48,893 nucleotides of DNA, from contig UQXF01000009.1 in the NCBI GenBank assembly GCA_900544905.1, forward strand, positions 1 to 48,893, read 5' to 3'. Below, one piece after another: positions 1 through 7,708 of this stretch (its first letter is position 1; every line of letters begins with the position of its first letter). The stretch comes from an uncultured Clostridium sp. GTDB lineage: Bacteria > Bacillota > Clostridia > Lachnospirales > Lachnospiraceae. Made by a program: the position numbers and the translations under genes. The notes below the pieces were generated by a model, which worked only from the letters and a program-made list of their open reading frames with translations, was not told where the DNA came from and did not search any database.

Positions 1-49
1 ACGAGATGACGTCGAGTCTCGTGGGCTCGGAGATGTGTATAAGAGACAG
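1..49. other. Nextera sequencing adapter (artefact)
   Basis: These bases read as the tail of the Illumina P7 oligo (ACGAGAT), an 8-base i7 index (GACGTCGA) and the Nextera read-2 primer ending in the transposon mosaic end (AGATGTGTATAAGAGACAG). The reverse complement of the same structure closes the other end of the window. It is library adapter left on the contig, not genomic DNA, and genomic sequence begins at base 50. Confidence 0.98.
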
Positions 50-121
50 CCACTATATATAGCACATAATAATAGGCTCCTACACTATTAATAATGCGAA
101 GCTATGTTTTGCCATAGAAAT

Positions 122-168
122 ACCGACCTCCCAACCGTTAGTTTTTAAGTAACTTTTGGAGGCCGGTT
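122..168 (-). terminator. Putative terminator after the neuB-like gene
   Basis: An inverted repeat (about 122-132 pairing with 158-168, with GC-rich arms ACCGGCCTCC and GGGAGGTCGGT on the minus strand) lies 45 bases after the neuB-like stop codon. The loop is long and the T tract is poor, so this is a plausible but unproven end of the glycosylation operon. The rest of 50-212 is AT-rich and shows no gene. Confidence 0.5.
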
Positions 169-212
169 CAATTTACATCAAACAATCTTCCTTATATATA
201 ATTTTTATTGTG

Positions 213-1709
213 TTACCATTTTCTCAATATGGTTTTCCGCTCCATCGGGTCCATTCTGCGAATCAAAGGGTCATCATAATAGGAATCACTTTTTACATGG
301 GTTGTGGATACCTCTTCAAAAATGGCACCGGTCTGGGAAGTAAAGGAATGCTTTTCCCCCCGGAGCACTGTCTGAATGTCTCCCGGCTTCATTTTCCTCT
401 CTTTGCCCTCTAAAGTGACTGTCAAATCTCCATATAATAACTGGAAAGTCTCCTCCTTCACCTTATGGGCATGAACCGGATGCTTCTGTCCCGGCAGTAC
501 AATTAACAATTTCTTGCAGTACTCTCTGTTAATAATATTGATAATAATGGCACCGGTCTGCCGGAAATGCTTCATTCCGTAATGGTGGGAAAGCTCCACC
601 TCAAAATCATCACCCAATGCAATTCCTGCTTCATACAGCATACCTTTTGCATCGTGTATAACACTTCTTGCAAGATTAATGTCTGTTATTTTCTTCTTCT
701 CATGTAATTCCTCATTTGCCTTGTAATCCCGATGGGCAATCACTCCTTCATAAAATTCACCGGACGTCATCTGCTTTTCATGACAAGGCATCGCAAAGAA
801 GACATCCTCACGATTCAGCTCTTCCCCTTCCTTTACATCATGCTTCACATATACACCACGCATCAGGGAATTCAGGGAATCCAGCTCCTCCTGAGAAATA
901 TATTTCTTTCCAGCCTTCTTCATGCTGCACATTGTTTTAGCCTGCAGTGCTGCTGCAACCCATTTATCAGCCTGCTCCGGATTCATGGAATACGCATTCA
1001 GGGTAATCGTTTCCGTCGGCAGACCCACATGACGCTCCAAAATCTTGGCGCCCTTCGCAACCGCCAGCATTGGAGCCGTATTATCATCCGGATTCTCATG
1101 TCCGGAATATCCCACTGTCACATCCGGATATCTGCGGTTCATTTTATCTATAAAATCCAGCTGTAAATGCTCCATTGGCGCAGGATATTCTGCTACACAA
1201 TGCAGGAATGCAAAATCACAACCCCTGTGCGTGAAAAAATTATACAGCTTGTCGATATCTGACAGGGTCTTTCCTCCGGTTGATATAATAAGCGGCTTAT
1301 TTGCCTGGGCTGCCTTCTCTAATAAAGGCCAGTCCAATGCAGAACAGCTGGCAATCTTAATAATATCCACACCCATATCCATACACCAGTCCACACCATC
1401 TTCATCAAAAGGGGTACTCATGGCAATAAGCCCTTCTTCATGAATTGCGTCCACAAGCTGGGTAAACTCTTCTACGCTCAGCCTGGTGCTCTCAAATCTC
1501 GGTATATGCTTTACATCCTGCCTGCCTTTATAATCCGGATGTATAAAATTATCCAGATTGCGGAATTGTAATTTTACCGCTGCTTTTACATTATATTTTC
1601 TGGCAATTTTACTCATGGCATGAATAATATCCATTCCATGCTCCACACTTCCCTGATGGGAATTTGCCATTTCAAAAATAAATAAATCCTCAAATAATTC
1701 TTTTCCCAT
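213..1709 (-). CDS. NeuB-type nonulosonate (sialic-acid-like) synthase with SAF and C-terminal cupin
   Basis: Predicted synthase joining phosphoenolpyruvate to an N-acetylated hexose to make a nine-carbon acidic sugar of the sialic, legionaminic or pseudaminic type. The 498-residue protein has a NeuB TIM-barrel (about residues 12-260; FEMANSHQG start, IISTGGK, TVGYSGHE, ILERHVGL), a SAF/antifreeze-like domain (about 284-345), and an extra cupin (about 400-475) with possible metal ligands H410, H413, H415, E420 and H454. Ordinary NeuB proteins of about 340-350 residues lack the cupin. The chosen ATG has AGGGAGGG six bases upstream; a GTG eight codons earlier has none. It is the last gene of the Maf/NeuA group, so flagellin glycosylation is the likely use. 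Which nonulosonate it makes cannot be told from sequence. Confidence 0.88.
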   Translation of the reverse strand: MGKELFEDLFIFEMANSHQGSVEHGMDIIHAMSKIARKYNVKAAVKLQFRNLDNFIHPDYKGRQDVKHIPRFESTRLSVEEFTQLVDAIHEEGLIAMSTPFDEDGVDWCMDMGVDIIKIASCSALDWPLLEKAAQANKPLIISTGGKTLSDIDKLYNFFTHRGCDFAFLHCVAEYPAPMEHLQLDFIDKMNRRYPDVTVGYSGHENPDDNTAPMLAVAKGAKILERHVGLPTETITLNAYSMNPEQADKWVAAALQAKTMCSMKKAGKKYISQEELDSLNSLMRGVYVKHDVKEGEELNREDVFFAMPCHEKQMTSGEFYEGVIAHRDYKANEELHEKKKITDINLARSVIHDAKGMLYEAGIALGDDFEVELSHHYGMKHFRQTGAIIINIINREYCKKLLIVLPGQKHPVHAHKVKEETFQLLYGDLTVTLEGKERKMKPGDIQTVLRGEKHSFTSQTGAIFEEVSTTHVKSDSYYDDPLIRRMDPMERKTILRKW

Positions 1710-1762
1710 ATGCAGCCCTCCCTGACACATCACTTTTTTAATATAATTTCCAACTATATATT

Positions 1763-1807
1763 ATATCGGCTAATATTATTATAACAAGAACCCTTAATAT
1801 AAAACAA
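1763..1807 (-). promoter_or_regulatory. Possible dual promoter of the neuB-like gene
   Basis: On the minus strand a TTGTTT (1807-1802) and a TATAAT (1783-1778) separated by 18 bases form a fair housekeeping promoter. Directly downstream is GCCGATAT (1770-1763), the -10 box of sigma-28 flagellar promoters seen repeatedly in this window. The matching -35 position reads TCTT rather than TAAA, so the sigma-28 assignment is tentative. Its presence suggests neuB has its own promoter, apart from the upstream methyltransferase. Confidence 0.45.
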
Positions 1808-1857
1808 GTGACAATCTTTCACTACTTATTCCTTCCTCTAATTTATCCTGCCAATCA

Positions 1858-2754
1858 TTACAACCACACTTTTGCAAAAAGGGTATCTGTCTGTTTCTTC
1901 TCCTTCAATGCCCGAATATATGCTTCATTCGTATCATCTCCCAGTACTTCCGCATACATTCCCCTTCCACCGGGAAGCCCTTTTCCCAGCCAGTATAAAT
2001 GATTAGACAAATCATAACGTTGAATAAAATCAATATGATACTGATATCCCGCATGCTCAAAAATATAAGAAAGTCCTGTTTCATTAAAATTATATAAATG
2101 TGCTTTTTTATAATAAAAATCCTTAAATGCATCGCAGGCATAAGTCTTTACCAAAACGTCATCTACATTTGGTACTTCAATATATATGATACCATTTGGT
2201 TTTAATATATTTTTTAAATTCTCTAAAAAAGAAACCGGCTCTTCAATATGTTCTAATACATGAAACATAAAAATCTTATCAAACTGCTGATTAAAATCTT
2301 CCGGATTATCACTGACCTTAATATTGGGCTTCTCTATGCAATCTCTAATATAAGCCTGTGCCTTTCTATCCCATTCGGTTCCACATGCCATATGAACGTA
2401 ATCAGCAACTGTACTCAGAAAATATCCCACAGAACACCCGATTTCCAGAATATCATCCCTGCTATCAATTTCCTTAACAACTCTTTTTAACCGTGTCTTT
2501 GCTTCCGGCAAAAAATTTTGGAACACTTTATCCAGCGATGTATAATCATAATAACTCTCTGAATGCACTTCCTCACGAAAATCTCCATCATAATACTTTT
2601 CCAGCGCTTCTCTTGCCGGTCTCGGATACAAAAAATGTGTCTCACAACATCCACACTTAAACATTTTATATATGCCTTCTGTATCATTTCGGATTTTATT
2701 CGGAATATATGTTACATCTTCACTTTGACATAAGGAACATTTTATCTTTTCCAT
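1858..2754 (-). CDS. Class I SAM-dependent methyltransferase with N-terminal zinc-type cysteines
   Basis: 298-residue methyltransferase of the Methyltransf_23 type. The N terminus has CSLC and CGCC pairs (about residues 6-9 and 34-37) that look like a small zinc ribbon. The SAM-binding motif I is ILEIGCSVGYF (about residues 101-111), followed by FHVLEHIEEP and a LKPNGIIYIEVPN strand. Such proteins commonly modify sugars in surface-polysaccharide and flagellin-glycan clusters. It sits between the CMP-sugar synthetase and the NeuB-like synthase, so methylation of the nonulosonate or a linked sugar is the inference; the substrate is unknown. The ATG has GGAGGG at good spacing, and the gene begins 25 bases after the cytidylyltransferase stop. 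Confidence 0.85.
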   Translation of the reverse strand: MEKIKCSLCQSEDVTYIPNKIRNDTEGIYKMFKCGCCETHFLYPRPAREALEKYYDGDFREEVHSESYYDYTSLDKVFQNFLPEAKTRLKRVVKEIDSRDDILEIGCSVGYFLSTVADYVHMACGTEWDRKAQAYIRDCIEKPNIKVSDNPEDFNQQFDKIFMFHVLEHIEEPVSFLENLKNILKPNGIIYIEVPNVDDVLVKTYACDAFKDFYYKKAHLYNFNETGLSYIFEHAGYQYHIDFIQRYDLSNHLYWLGKGLPGGRGMYAEVLGDDTNEAYIRALKEKKQTDTLFAKVWL

Positions 2755-2779
2755 TCAATTTCCCTCCATTTTATTACTA

Positions 2780-3526
2780 TCACAAATATTCTACCGGCAT
2801 ATTGTTCATCTTCTTTATTGCTCGCTCAAAATCCTCTTCCGTGTCAATGTCATAATTTTCCTTCATTTCATATCCAAGAATATAATCCCCTGACATTGAA
2901 TGCTTATGCAATACAACCTCCGGACGGAATACGTCAATACAAGCATTCTGGTAATACACCTCCGGAAGCTGCTGTCTTGGCATATTATAACACTCCGGTA
3001 TATCCGTTATCAGCGGAACAATCCTGTTATCCGATATGGCTGCTTCTCCATCCTTCATATCTGAAAACGGCTTTTCCCTGAGCCACATTTTATATGGTAT
3101 CTCTGTTGCCTTTACCATACTGCGGACAGAATCCGCTTCCGGATGCTCTATTAATAATTGTATCATATTATCAATATCACGAGCGTCCCGAATCGGATAT
3201 GTGGGACGCAGCTGTACCACAATATCCGGCATATAATTTTCTTTGTCTGCAAGCCAGCTCAAGGCATGATAAAACACATCATAGTCCAGAGCAGTATCCG
3301 TTGCGTACTCTTCAGGTCTTATAAACGGAACCTCCGCACCGTATTTAACTGCAATCTCCCCATACTCCCTGCTATCTGTACTGACAATTATGCGATTGAT
3401 ATATTTCGATGCCTGTGCGTGTCCGATAGAATGGGCAAGCATGGGCTTACCGCCAATTTCCCTTATATTTTTATGGGGAACTGATTTTGAGCCAGCCCTG
3501 GCCGGAATAACCGCCAATATTTTCAT
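2780..3526 (-). CDS. CMP-nonulosonate (acylneuraminate) cytidylyltransferase
   Basis: Activates a nonulosonic acid with CTP to give the CMP-sugar used by a transferase. The 248-residue protein opens with the signature IPARAGSKSVPHKN (about residues 7-20), then IIVSTDS and VVQLRPTYPIR, typical of the NeuA/PseF/LegF family. It lacks any fused second domain. The ATG has AAGGTGA seven bases upstream; an in-frame TTG 17 codons earlier has no ribosome site and was rejected. It lies between Maf and the methyltransferase on the same strand with short gaps, consistent with one operon. Family identity is secure; whether the sugar is sialic, legionaminic or pseudaminic acid is not. Confidence 0.9.
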   Translation of the reverse strand: MKILAVIPARAGSKSVPHKNIREIGGKPMLAHSIGHAQASKYINRIIVSTDSREYGEIAVKYGAEVPFIRPEEYATDTALDYDVFYHALSWLADKENYMPDIVVQLRPTYPIRDARDIDNMIQLLIEHPEADSVRSMVKATEIPYKMWLREKPFSDMKDGEAAISDNRIVPLITDIPECYNMPRQQLPEVYYQNACIDVFRPEVVLHKHSMSGDYILGYEMKENYDIDTEEDFERAIKKMNNMPVEYL

Positions 3527-3593
3527 ATCTTTCACCTTCTCTGTTTCCAAAACAGTCTCTTTCCTTTTATCCTGCAACTGTCATCCAAAACAA

Positions 3594-5450
3594 TTATTCA
3601 TCCAAATCATACTCTTCTCTTACGCCGGATAACATTGCGTCATAGCGCTCTAATAACCCATCAATATTTTCGTAAACCACATTGTAATCATATTCCAGCT
3701 TTTGATAGAGTCTTAACATTTCTTTCTCATTATCATTTTCTGCCACATACAAATCCATATCCTGCTGAAGCAGAAGATTTTCCGTATACTTATTAATAAG
3801 GTTTGCCGCTACATTTTCATCAAAGAGCTTTCCTGTTTTTGAAAGTATTTTATTCTTTTCCTTAAATTCTTTTCCGGAATCTCCCCGCTTTGTCAATACG
3901 CCACATCTTCTGGCAGCTTCCGATGCCTTTTTTGCTGTCTCCTTCAGCCTTTTAATTTCCATCCGGTGTTTTTCCAGTATGCTGTACACCTCTTCCAGCT
4001 TATCCTGTGGGAAAATATAATCCTCCGCATCAAAAATTGCCTCTATGTCATATTCCGTAGTACAATAGGCATCTACTGCCTCCTGAAAGGTCATCACCTT
4101 TGTGCCCTCAATCCTTGCTCCGCCTTCCGTGGCATTAATCACTTCCATGCGCCCCTCAGCTTCCTTCACTGCCTGGTTGAACCATACCAGATACACATAA
4201 AAATCGCCTCTGGTCTCTACCATTTCCTCCACATTTCCCGGCACCATGAGATGTTCAAATTCCTCTGCATCCGCTCTTTTATTCTGCTGGCCTCCGGAAT
4301 ACACCTTTCCTCCTGTCAGTGCCAAATCCTGTCCCACCAGAATCGTCCGTTTAAAGCCCATTGTCCTGGCAAAGCCATAGGCAAATGTGGCAACGGAACC
4401 GCCCACCGGTATAATCACCGATTTTTTTCCATATCTCTCCATCAGGGAATCATAGAGCTTGAAATCTCCTGTTCCATAGATTAATTTATTTCCATTTACA
4501 ATATCCATTACCCGGCGGCTTAAATCCGGCATGTACAAAAACGGTATATCCTTTAACCGCTCATCTTTAAACAATTCCCGATTTTTATTAAAATCCAGAG
4601 AGCAAAACATATCCGGAACAATCCCTCTGTCCAGTAAAAATCTGGCAGTCCTGTCCACTGCGATAATAAGCGCTTTCCCCTTTGCCTGTTTCAGCACCTC
4701 ATAGTTTTTGTCAAGAGAGGGACCTCCCGCCACTATAATCGCAGGCATATCCTCCGGAAACTTTCCGATATAATCCGTCGACAATTTTGAGCGCAAAAAA
4801 TACGGGATATTTGCTATGGCATTCTCTGTCATAATTCTGCTCTTGTTAATGATTGTCTGGAGATTTGTCAATGCGCATTCCCTGCACTCTTTAAATACCT
4901 TCTTTATCTTATCATACTGCTGTGGAAATAATTCCCTGTATTTCGGATGGGCTTCCAGCACCGTAACCCCTACATTGATATTGGTCAGAATAAAACTCAG
5001 ATTATTTCCCAGAACATCCTCATCAATTCCCTCCACAAACAGACTGACACGGCTGTCATTCAAAATCTCCGTCATATCAAAATGTTCCATCACAAAGAAA
5101 AACAATTCCATAGAAGGTTCATAAATAAATAGCGTAGCCTCTTTATTTAATTTATTCAAAATTTCCGATACAACGATTCCATTGCCCAGACCCACCAGGA
5201 CGGTAATGGAGTTTTCTGTCAATTCAATTTTTCCTGCAAATTTAACTGCCTCATCCTTTGGACGATAGGTACTGTTAAGCATCACCTTATGTCCATCTTC
5301 TGATATACCCAATATATCCGAGCCGTCCCTTGCCTGCTCTATTATAAACTGCCGGCTGTTTTTCTCTATGTTTTCATGTTCCTGTATTTTGTTGAACATA
5401 TCATTATCTTTTTCTTTTATGACTTCTAAATTCTTATCCCAAAAAGACAT
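3594..5450 (-). CDS. maf: Motility accessory factor, Maf/DUF115 flagellin glycosyltransferase
   Basis: 618-residue protein of the Maf (DUF115, 6-hydroxymethylpterin pyrophosphokinase MptE-like) family, which transfers nonulosonic acids onto Ser/Thr of flagellin in the cytoplasm. An N-terminal Rossmann-like part (about residues 60-190, including LVGLGNGIVVSEIL) precedes the DUF115 core with AGGPSLDKN (about 241-249), IIAVDRTARFLLDRGIVPD and a later VGQDLALTGGK motif; the C terminus is helical and charged. It lies downstream of two flagellin genes and upstream of the CMP-sugar synthetase, the classic setting. The ATG has AGGAG about ten bases upstream and starts two bases after the small gene's stop, suggesting coupling. 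Confidence 0.9.
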   Translation of the reverse strand: MSFWDKNLEVIKEKDNDMFNKIQEHENIEKNSRQFIIEQARDGSDILGISEDGHKVMLNSTYRPKDEAVKFAGKIELTENSITVLVGLGNGIVVSEILNKLNKEATLFIYEPSMELFFFVMEHFDMTEILNDSRVSLFVEGIDEDVLGNNLSFILTNINVGVTVLEAHPKYRELFPQQYDKIKKVFKECRECALTNLQTIINKSRIMTENAIANIPYFLRSKLSTDYIGKFPEDMPAIIVAGGPSLDKNYEVLKQAKGKALIIAVDRTARFLLDRGIVPDMFCSLDFNKNRELFKDERLKDIPFLYMPDLSRRVMDIVNGNKLIYGTGDFKLYDSLMERYGKKSVIIPVGGSVATFAYGFARTMGFKRTILVGQDLALTGGKVYSGGQQNKRADAEEFEHLMVPGNVEEMVETRGDFYVYLVWFNQAVKEAEGRMEVINATEGGARIEGTKVMTFQEAVDAYCTTEYDIEAIFDAEDYIFPQDKLEEVYSILEKHRMEIKRLKETAKKASEAARRCGVLTKRGDSGKEFKEKNKILSKTGKLFDENVAANLINKYTENLLLQQDMDLYVAENDNEKEMLRLYQKLEYDYNVVYENIDGLLERYDAMLSGVREEYDLDE

Positions 5451-5452
5451 CC

Positions 5453-5716
5453 CTATTCTTCTCCTATGCCCCTAAGCTTATCAATAATGTCATACTGTAA
5501 AATATCTGCAAGCAGTGTATAATCATTGGACTCCATTGCTCCAACTGCATCATTTAAAGAAGCCTTAATCTCTTCCTGTAAGGCCTCATCCTCTATTTCT
5601 CCAATATACACTCCCATAACCGGCAGGCACTTTACCAATATTCCATATGCGTCATTTTTTCTTTCCTGATACAATAATTCAGCTACTTTTTCCAATACCT
5701 CTAATAAATCATTCAT
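5453..5716 (-). CDS. Small conserved-looking protein of unknown function, flagellin glycosylation locus
   Basis: An 87-residue acidic, helical protein starting MNDLLEVLEKVAELL. I do not recognise the family. No signal peptide or membrane segment is visible; the pattern of leucines suggests a small helical bundle, as in chaperones or adaptors. Its stop is two bases before the maf ATG, so it is probably translated with Maf and may help Maf or flagellin. The chosen ATG is preceded by an AGGAACAGGGA stretch; an in-frame ATG 11 codons upstream has no ribosome site. Length and coupling argue that it is real, not a chance frame. Confidence 0.6.
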   Translation of the reverse strand: MNDLLEVLEKVAELLYQERKNDAYGILVKCLPVMGVYIGEIEDEALQEEIKASLNDAVGAMESNDYTLLADILQYDIIDKLRGIGEE

Positions 5717-5739
5717 AAATCCCTGTTCCTGCCCTTTCC

Positions 5740-5768
5740 ATTTTATCATATTTTAAGATAATATAAAA
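5740..5768 (-). promoter_or_regulatory. Weak possible promoter for the glycosylation operon
   Basis: On the minus strand TTTTAT (5768-5763) and TAAAAT (5745-5740) are 17 bases apart, immediately after the flagellin terminator. The match is weak and the area is AT-rich, so read-through from the flagellin gene is an equally good explanation. Confidence 0.25.
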
Positions 5769-5793
5769 TAGGCTGACCATAAAGGCCAGCCCA
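5763..5793 (-). terminator. Terminator of the downstream flagellin gene
   Basis: Minus-strand hairpin with arms GGCTGGCC (5791-5784) and GGTCAGCC (5778-5771) and a five-base loop, followed by TATTTTAT. It lies 24 bases after the flagellin stop codon. The T tract is interrupted, which may allow read-through into the glycosylation genes. Confidence 0.75.
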
Positions 5794-5814
5794 TTATTTC
5801 CATGTATAAATTGA

Positions 5815-6630
5815 TTACTGCAACAAGTTAAGAACACCCTGTGTAGACTGGTTAGCCTGTGCAAGCATTGACTGTGCTGCCTGCTGTAAAATATTATTCT
5901 TGCTGTAATCAACCATCTCTGTAGCCATATCGGTATCTCTAATCTGTGACTCAGCAGATGTTAAGTTCTCAGAGTAGTTCTCTAAGTTGTTAATGGTGTA
6001 CTCAAGACGGTTCTGGATAGCACCCAGTAAGGAACGCTGTGCAGATACCATTTTGATAGCACACTGAATCTGCTTGATTGCTGCAGATGCAGACTTAGCT
6101 GTCTTAACAGAAGTAGCTGTAAGACCTAACTTCTTCAATGATGTACCACTAATCTTAATCTTCAATAACTCACCCTGATTAGCGCCCACCTGAAGGTTCT
6201 TACCATCTGCCATATTACCATTCAATAACTTGGTTCCGTTGAACTCAGCCTTTGTAGTAATAGAGCAAATCTCCTGCTTCAGCTGTGAAATCTCGTCCTG
6301 AATTGTCTGACGGTCTTCCGTTGCATTAACATCGTTACGAGCCTTGATAGCTAACTCGCCCATTCTCTGAAGGATAGAATGAATCTCGTTCATGTTACCT
6401 TCAGCAGTCTGGATAAGAGAAATACCATCCTCTGCGTTCTTAACAGCCTGGTTAAGACCACGAATCTGGTTTCTCATCTTCTCGGAAATAGAAAGACCTG
6501 CTGCATCATCTGCTGCACGGTTTACCTGATAACCGGATGATAACTTCTCTGTGTTCTTCTGTACTGCCTTTACATTCTGTCCTAACATTCTGTTTGTGTT
6601 AACTGCCTGCATGTTGTGCTGTACTACCAT
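5815..6630 (-). CDS. fliC: Flagellin (copy 1, downstream)
   Basis: 271-residue flagellin, the filament subunit exported through the flagellar type III apparatus. The conserved N-terminal D0/D1 helices (MVVQHNMQAVNTNRML; LSSGYQVNRAADDAAGLSIS) and C-terminal D1/D0 helices (RLEYTINNLENYSENLTSAESQIRDTD...) are complete. The central variable region is very short, as in other small Clostridia and Bacillus Hag-type flagellins. It differs from copy 2 at only four residues (N26S, D/N in MVDYSKN, T/N and N/S near the C terminus). The start has AAGGAGGA eight bases upstream. It has its own sigma-28-like promoter, AGGA-loop leader hairpin and terminator, so each copy is a separate unit. Glycosylation by the neighbouring Maf is likely. 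Confidence 0.97.
   Translation of the reverse strand: MVVQHNMQAVNTNRMLGQNVKAVQKNTEKLSSGYQVNRAADDAAGLSISEKMRNQIRGLNQAVKNAEDGISLIQTAEGNMNEIHSILQRMGELAIKARNDVNATEDRQTIQDEISQLKQEICSITTKAEFNGTKLLNGNMADGKNLQVGANQGELLKIKISGTSLKKLGLTATSVKTAKSASAAIKQIQCAIKMVSAQRSLLGAIQNRLEYTINNLENYSENLTSAESQIRDTDMATEMVDYSKNNILQQAAQSMLAQANQSTQGVLNLLQ
5933..6531 (-). repeat. 599-bp perfect repeat within flagellin copy 1
   Basis: This block is identical base for base to 7004-7602 (constant offset 1071), while the ends of the two flagellin genes differ at several synonymous sites. It is a direct repeat of coding sequence, best explained by recent gene conversion between the copies. Confidence 0.95.
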
Positions 6631-6637
6631 AATAAAT

Positions 6638-6665
6638 TCCTCCTTGATATCAAATCCTTTTGATA
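6638..6665 (-). promoter_or_regulatory. Candidate CsrA-binding hairpin and Shine-Dalgarno, flagellin copy 1 leader
   Basis: On the minus strand a perfect 7-bp stem TATCAAA/TTTGATA encloses the tetraloop AGGA (6658-6655). The Shine-Dalgarno AAGGAGGA (6645-6638) begins nine bases downstream of the stem. CsrA is known to bind GGA in hairpin loops, and in Bacillus it represses hag by binding two such sites, one over the Shine-Dalgarno. csrA and fliW are encoded 5 kb away. The leader also contains further AGGA copies upstream. Confidence 0.75.
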
Positions 6666-6733
6666 ATTTCCTTTATTTATATTTTCATTTTGTTAAGTGA
6701 ACCTAAATCCTTTTTGTGTTCCTTACACATTAT

Positions 6734-6760
6734 ATATCGACATGCCATCAAGGAACTTTA
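6734..6760 (-). promoter_or_regulatory. Sigma-28 (SigD/FliA) promoter of flagellin copy 1
   Basis: TAAA (6760-6757), 15 bases, then GTCGATAT (6741-6734) on the minus strand match the flagellar sigma consensus TAAA-N15-GCCGATAA closely. Transcription would start near 6725, giving a leader of about 95 bases. Confidence 0.8.
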
Positions 6761-6836
6761 TACCTGTTTTTAAATTTTTTAATTTTTTTTACTCGAAAAT
6801 GTTCCTCTTGCCCACTTTCCCATACTCCTGGCAATG

Positions 6837-6863
6837 AAAAAAGCCGGTCCCTGCGGACCGGCT
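6837..6863 (-). terminator. Terminator of flagellin copy 2
   Basis: Minus-strand perfect stem AGCCGGTCC/GGACCGGCT with a four-base loop, followed by TTTTTT. It is a textbook intrinsic terminator 22 bases after the flagellin stop codon. Confidence 0.93.
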
Positions 6864-6885
6864 CTTCACCTCAATAATTATGAAA

Positions 6886-7701
6886 TTACTGAAGTAATGA
6901 TAATACACCCTGGTTAGACTGGTTAGCTTGTGCAAGCATTGACTGAGCAGCCTGCTGCAAGATATTGTTCTTGCTGTAGTTAACCATCTCTGTAGCCATA
7001 TCAGTATCTCTAATCTGTGACTCAGCAGATGTTAAGTTCTCAGAGTAGTTCTCTAAGTTGTTAATGGTGTACTCAAGACGGTTCTGGATAGCACCCAGTA
7101 AGGAACGCTGTGCAGATACCATTTTGATAGCACACTGAATCTGCTTGATTGCTGCAGATGCAGACTTAGCTGTCTTAACAGAAGTAGCTGTAAGACCTAA
7201 CTTCTTCAATGATGTACCACTAATCTTAATCTTCAATAACTCACCCTGATTAGCGCCCACCTGAAGGTTCTTACCATCTGCCATATTACCATTCAATAAC
7301 TTGGTTCCGTTGAACTCAGCCTTTGTAGTAATAGAGCAAATCTCCTGCTTCAGCTGTGAAATCTCGTCCTGAATTGTCTGACGGTCTTCCGTTGCATTAA
7401 CATCGTTACGAGCCTTGATAGCTAACTCGCCCATTCTCTGAAGGATAGAATGAATCTCGTTCATGTTACCTTCAGCAGTCTGGATAAGAGAAATACCATC
7501 CTCTGCGTTCTTAACAGCCTGGTTAAGACCACGAATCTGGTTTCTCATCTTCTCGGAAATAGAAAGACCTGCTGCATCATCTGCTGCACGGTTTACCTGA
7601 TATCCTGAAGATAACTTCTCTGTTGACTTCTGTACAGCCTTCACGTTCTGTCCTAACATTCTGTTCGTGTTAACTGCTTGCATGTTGTGTTGTACTACCA
7701 T
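6886..7701 (-). CDS. fliC: Flagellin (copy 2, upstream)
   Basis: 271-residue flagellin with the same D0/D1 ends and short middle as the downstream copy, 267 of 271 residues identical. The ATG used here matches the other copy and has AAGGAGGA upstream; an in-frame start 14 codons earlier lies inside the leader hairpin region and was rejected. It has an independent sigma-28-like promoter and terminator. Whether both copies enter one filament or are expressed differently cannot be told, but their leaders differ in sequence, which would allow different expression. Confidence 0.97.
   Translation of the reverse strand: MVVQHNMQAVNTNRMLGQNVKAVQKSTEKLSSGYQVNRAADDAAGLSISEKMRNQIRGLNQAVKNAEDGISLIQTAEGNMNEIHSILQRMGELAIKARNDVNATEDRQTIQDEISQLKQEICSITTKAEFNGTKLLNGNMADGKNLQVGANQGELLKIKISGTSLKKLGLTATSVKTAKSASAAIKQIQCAIKMVSAQRSLLGAIQNRLEYTINNLENYSENLTSAESQIRDTDMATEMVNYSKNNILQQAAQSMLAQANQSNQGVLSLLQ
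7004..7602 (-). repeat. 599-bp perfect repeat within flagellin copy 2
   Basis: Partner of 5933-6531, identical throughout. The boundaries fall inside both reading frames: the first mismatches are 5932/7003 on one side and 6532/7603 on the other. Confidence 0.95.
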
Positions 7702-7708
7702 AATAAAT

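Noticed and set aside
1710..1733. Earlier GTG start of the neuB-like gene
   Set aside because: The ribosome site AGGGAGGG lies between this codon and the ATG at 1709.
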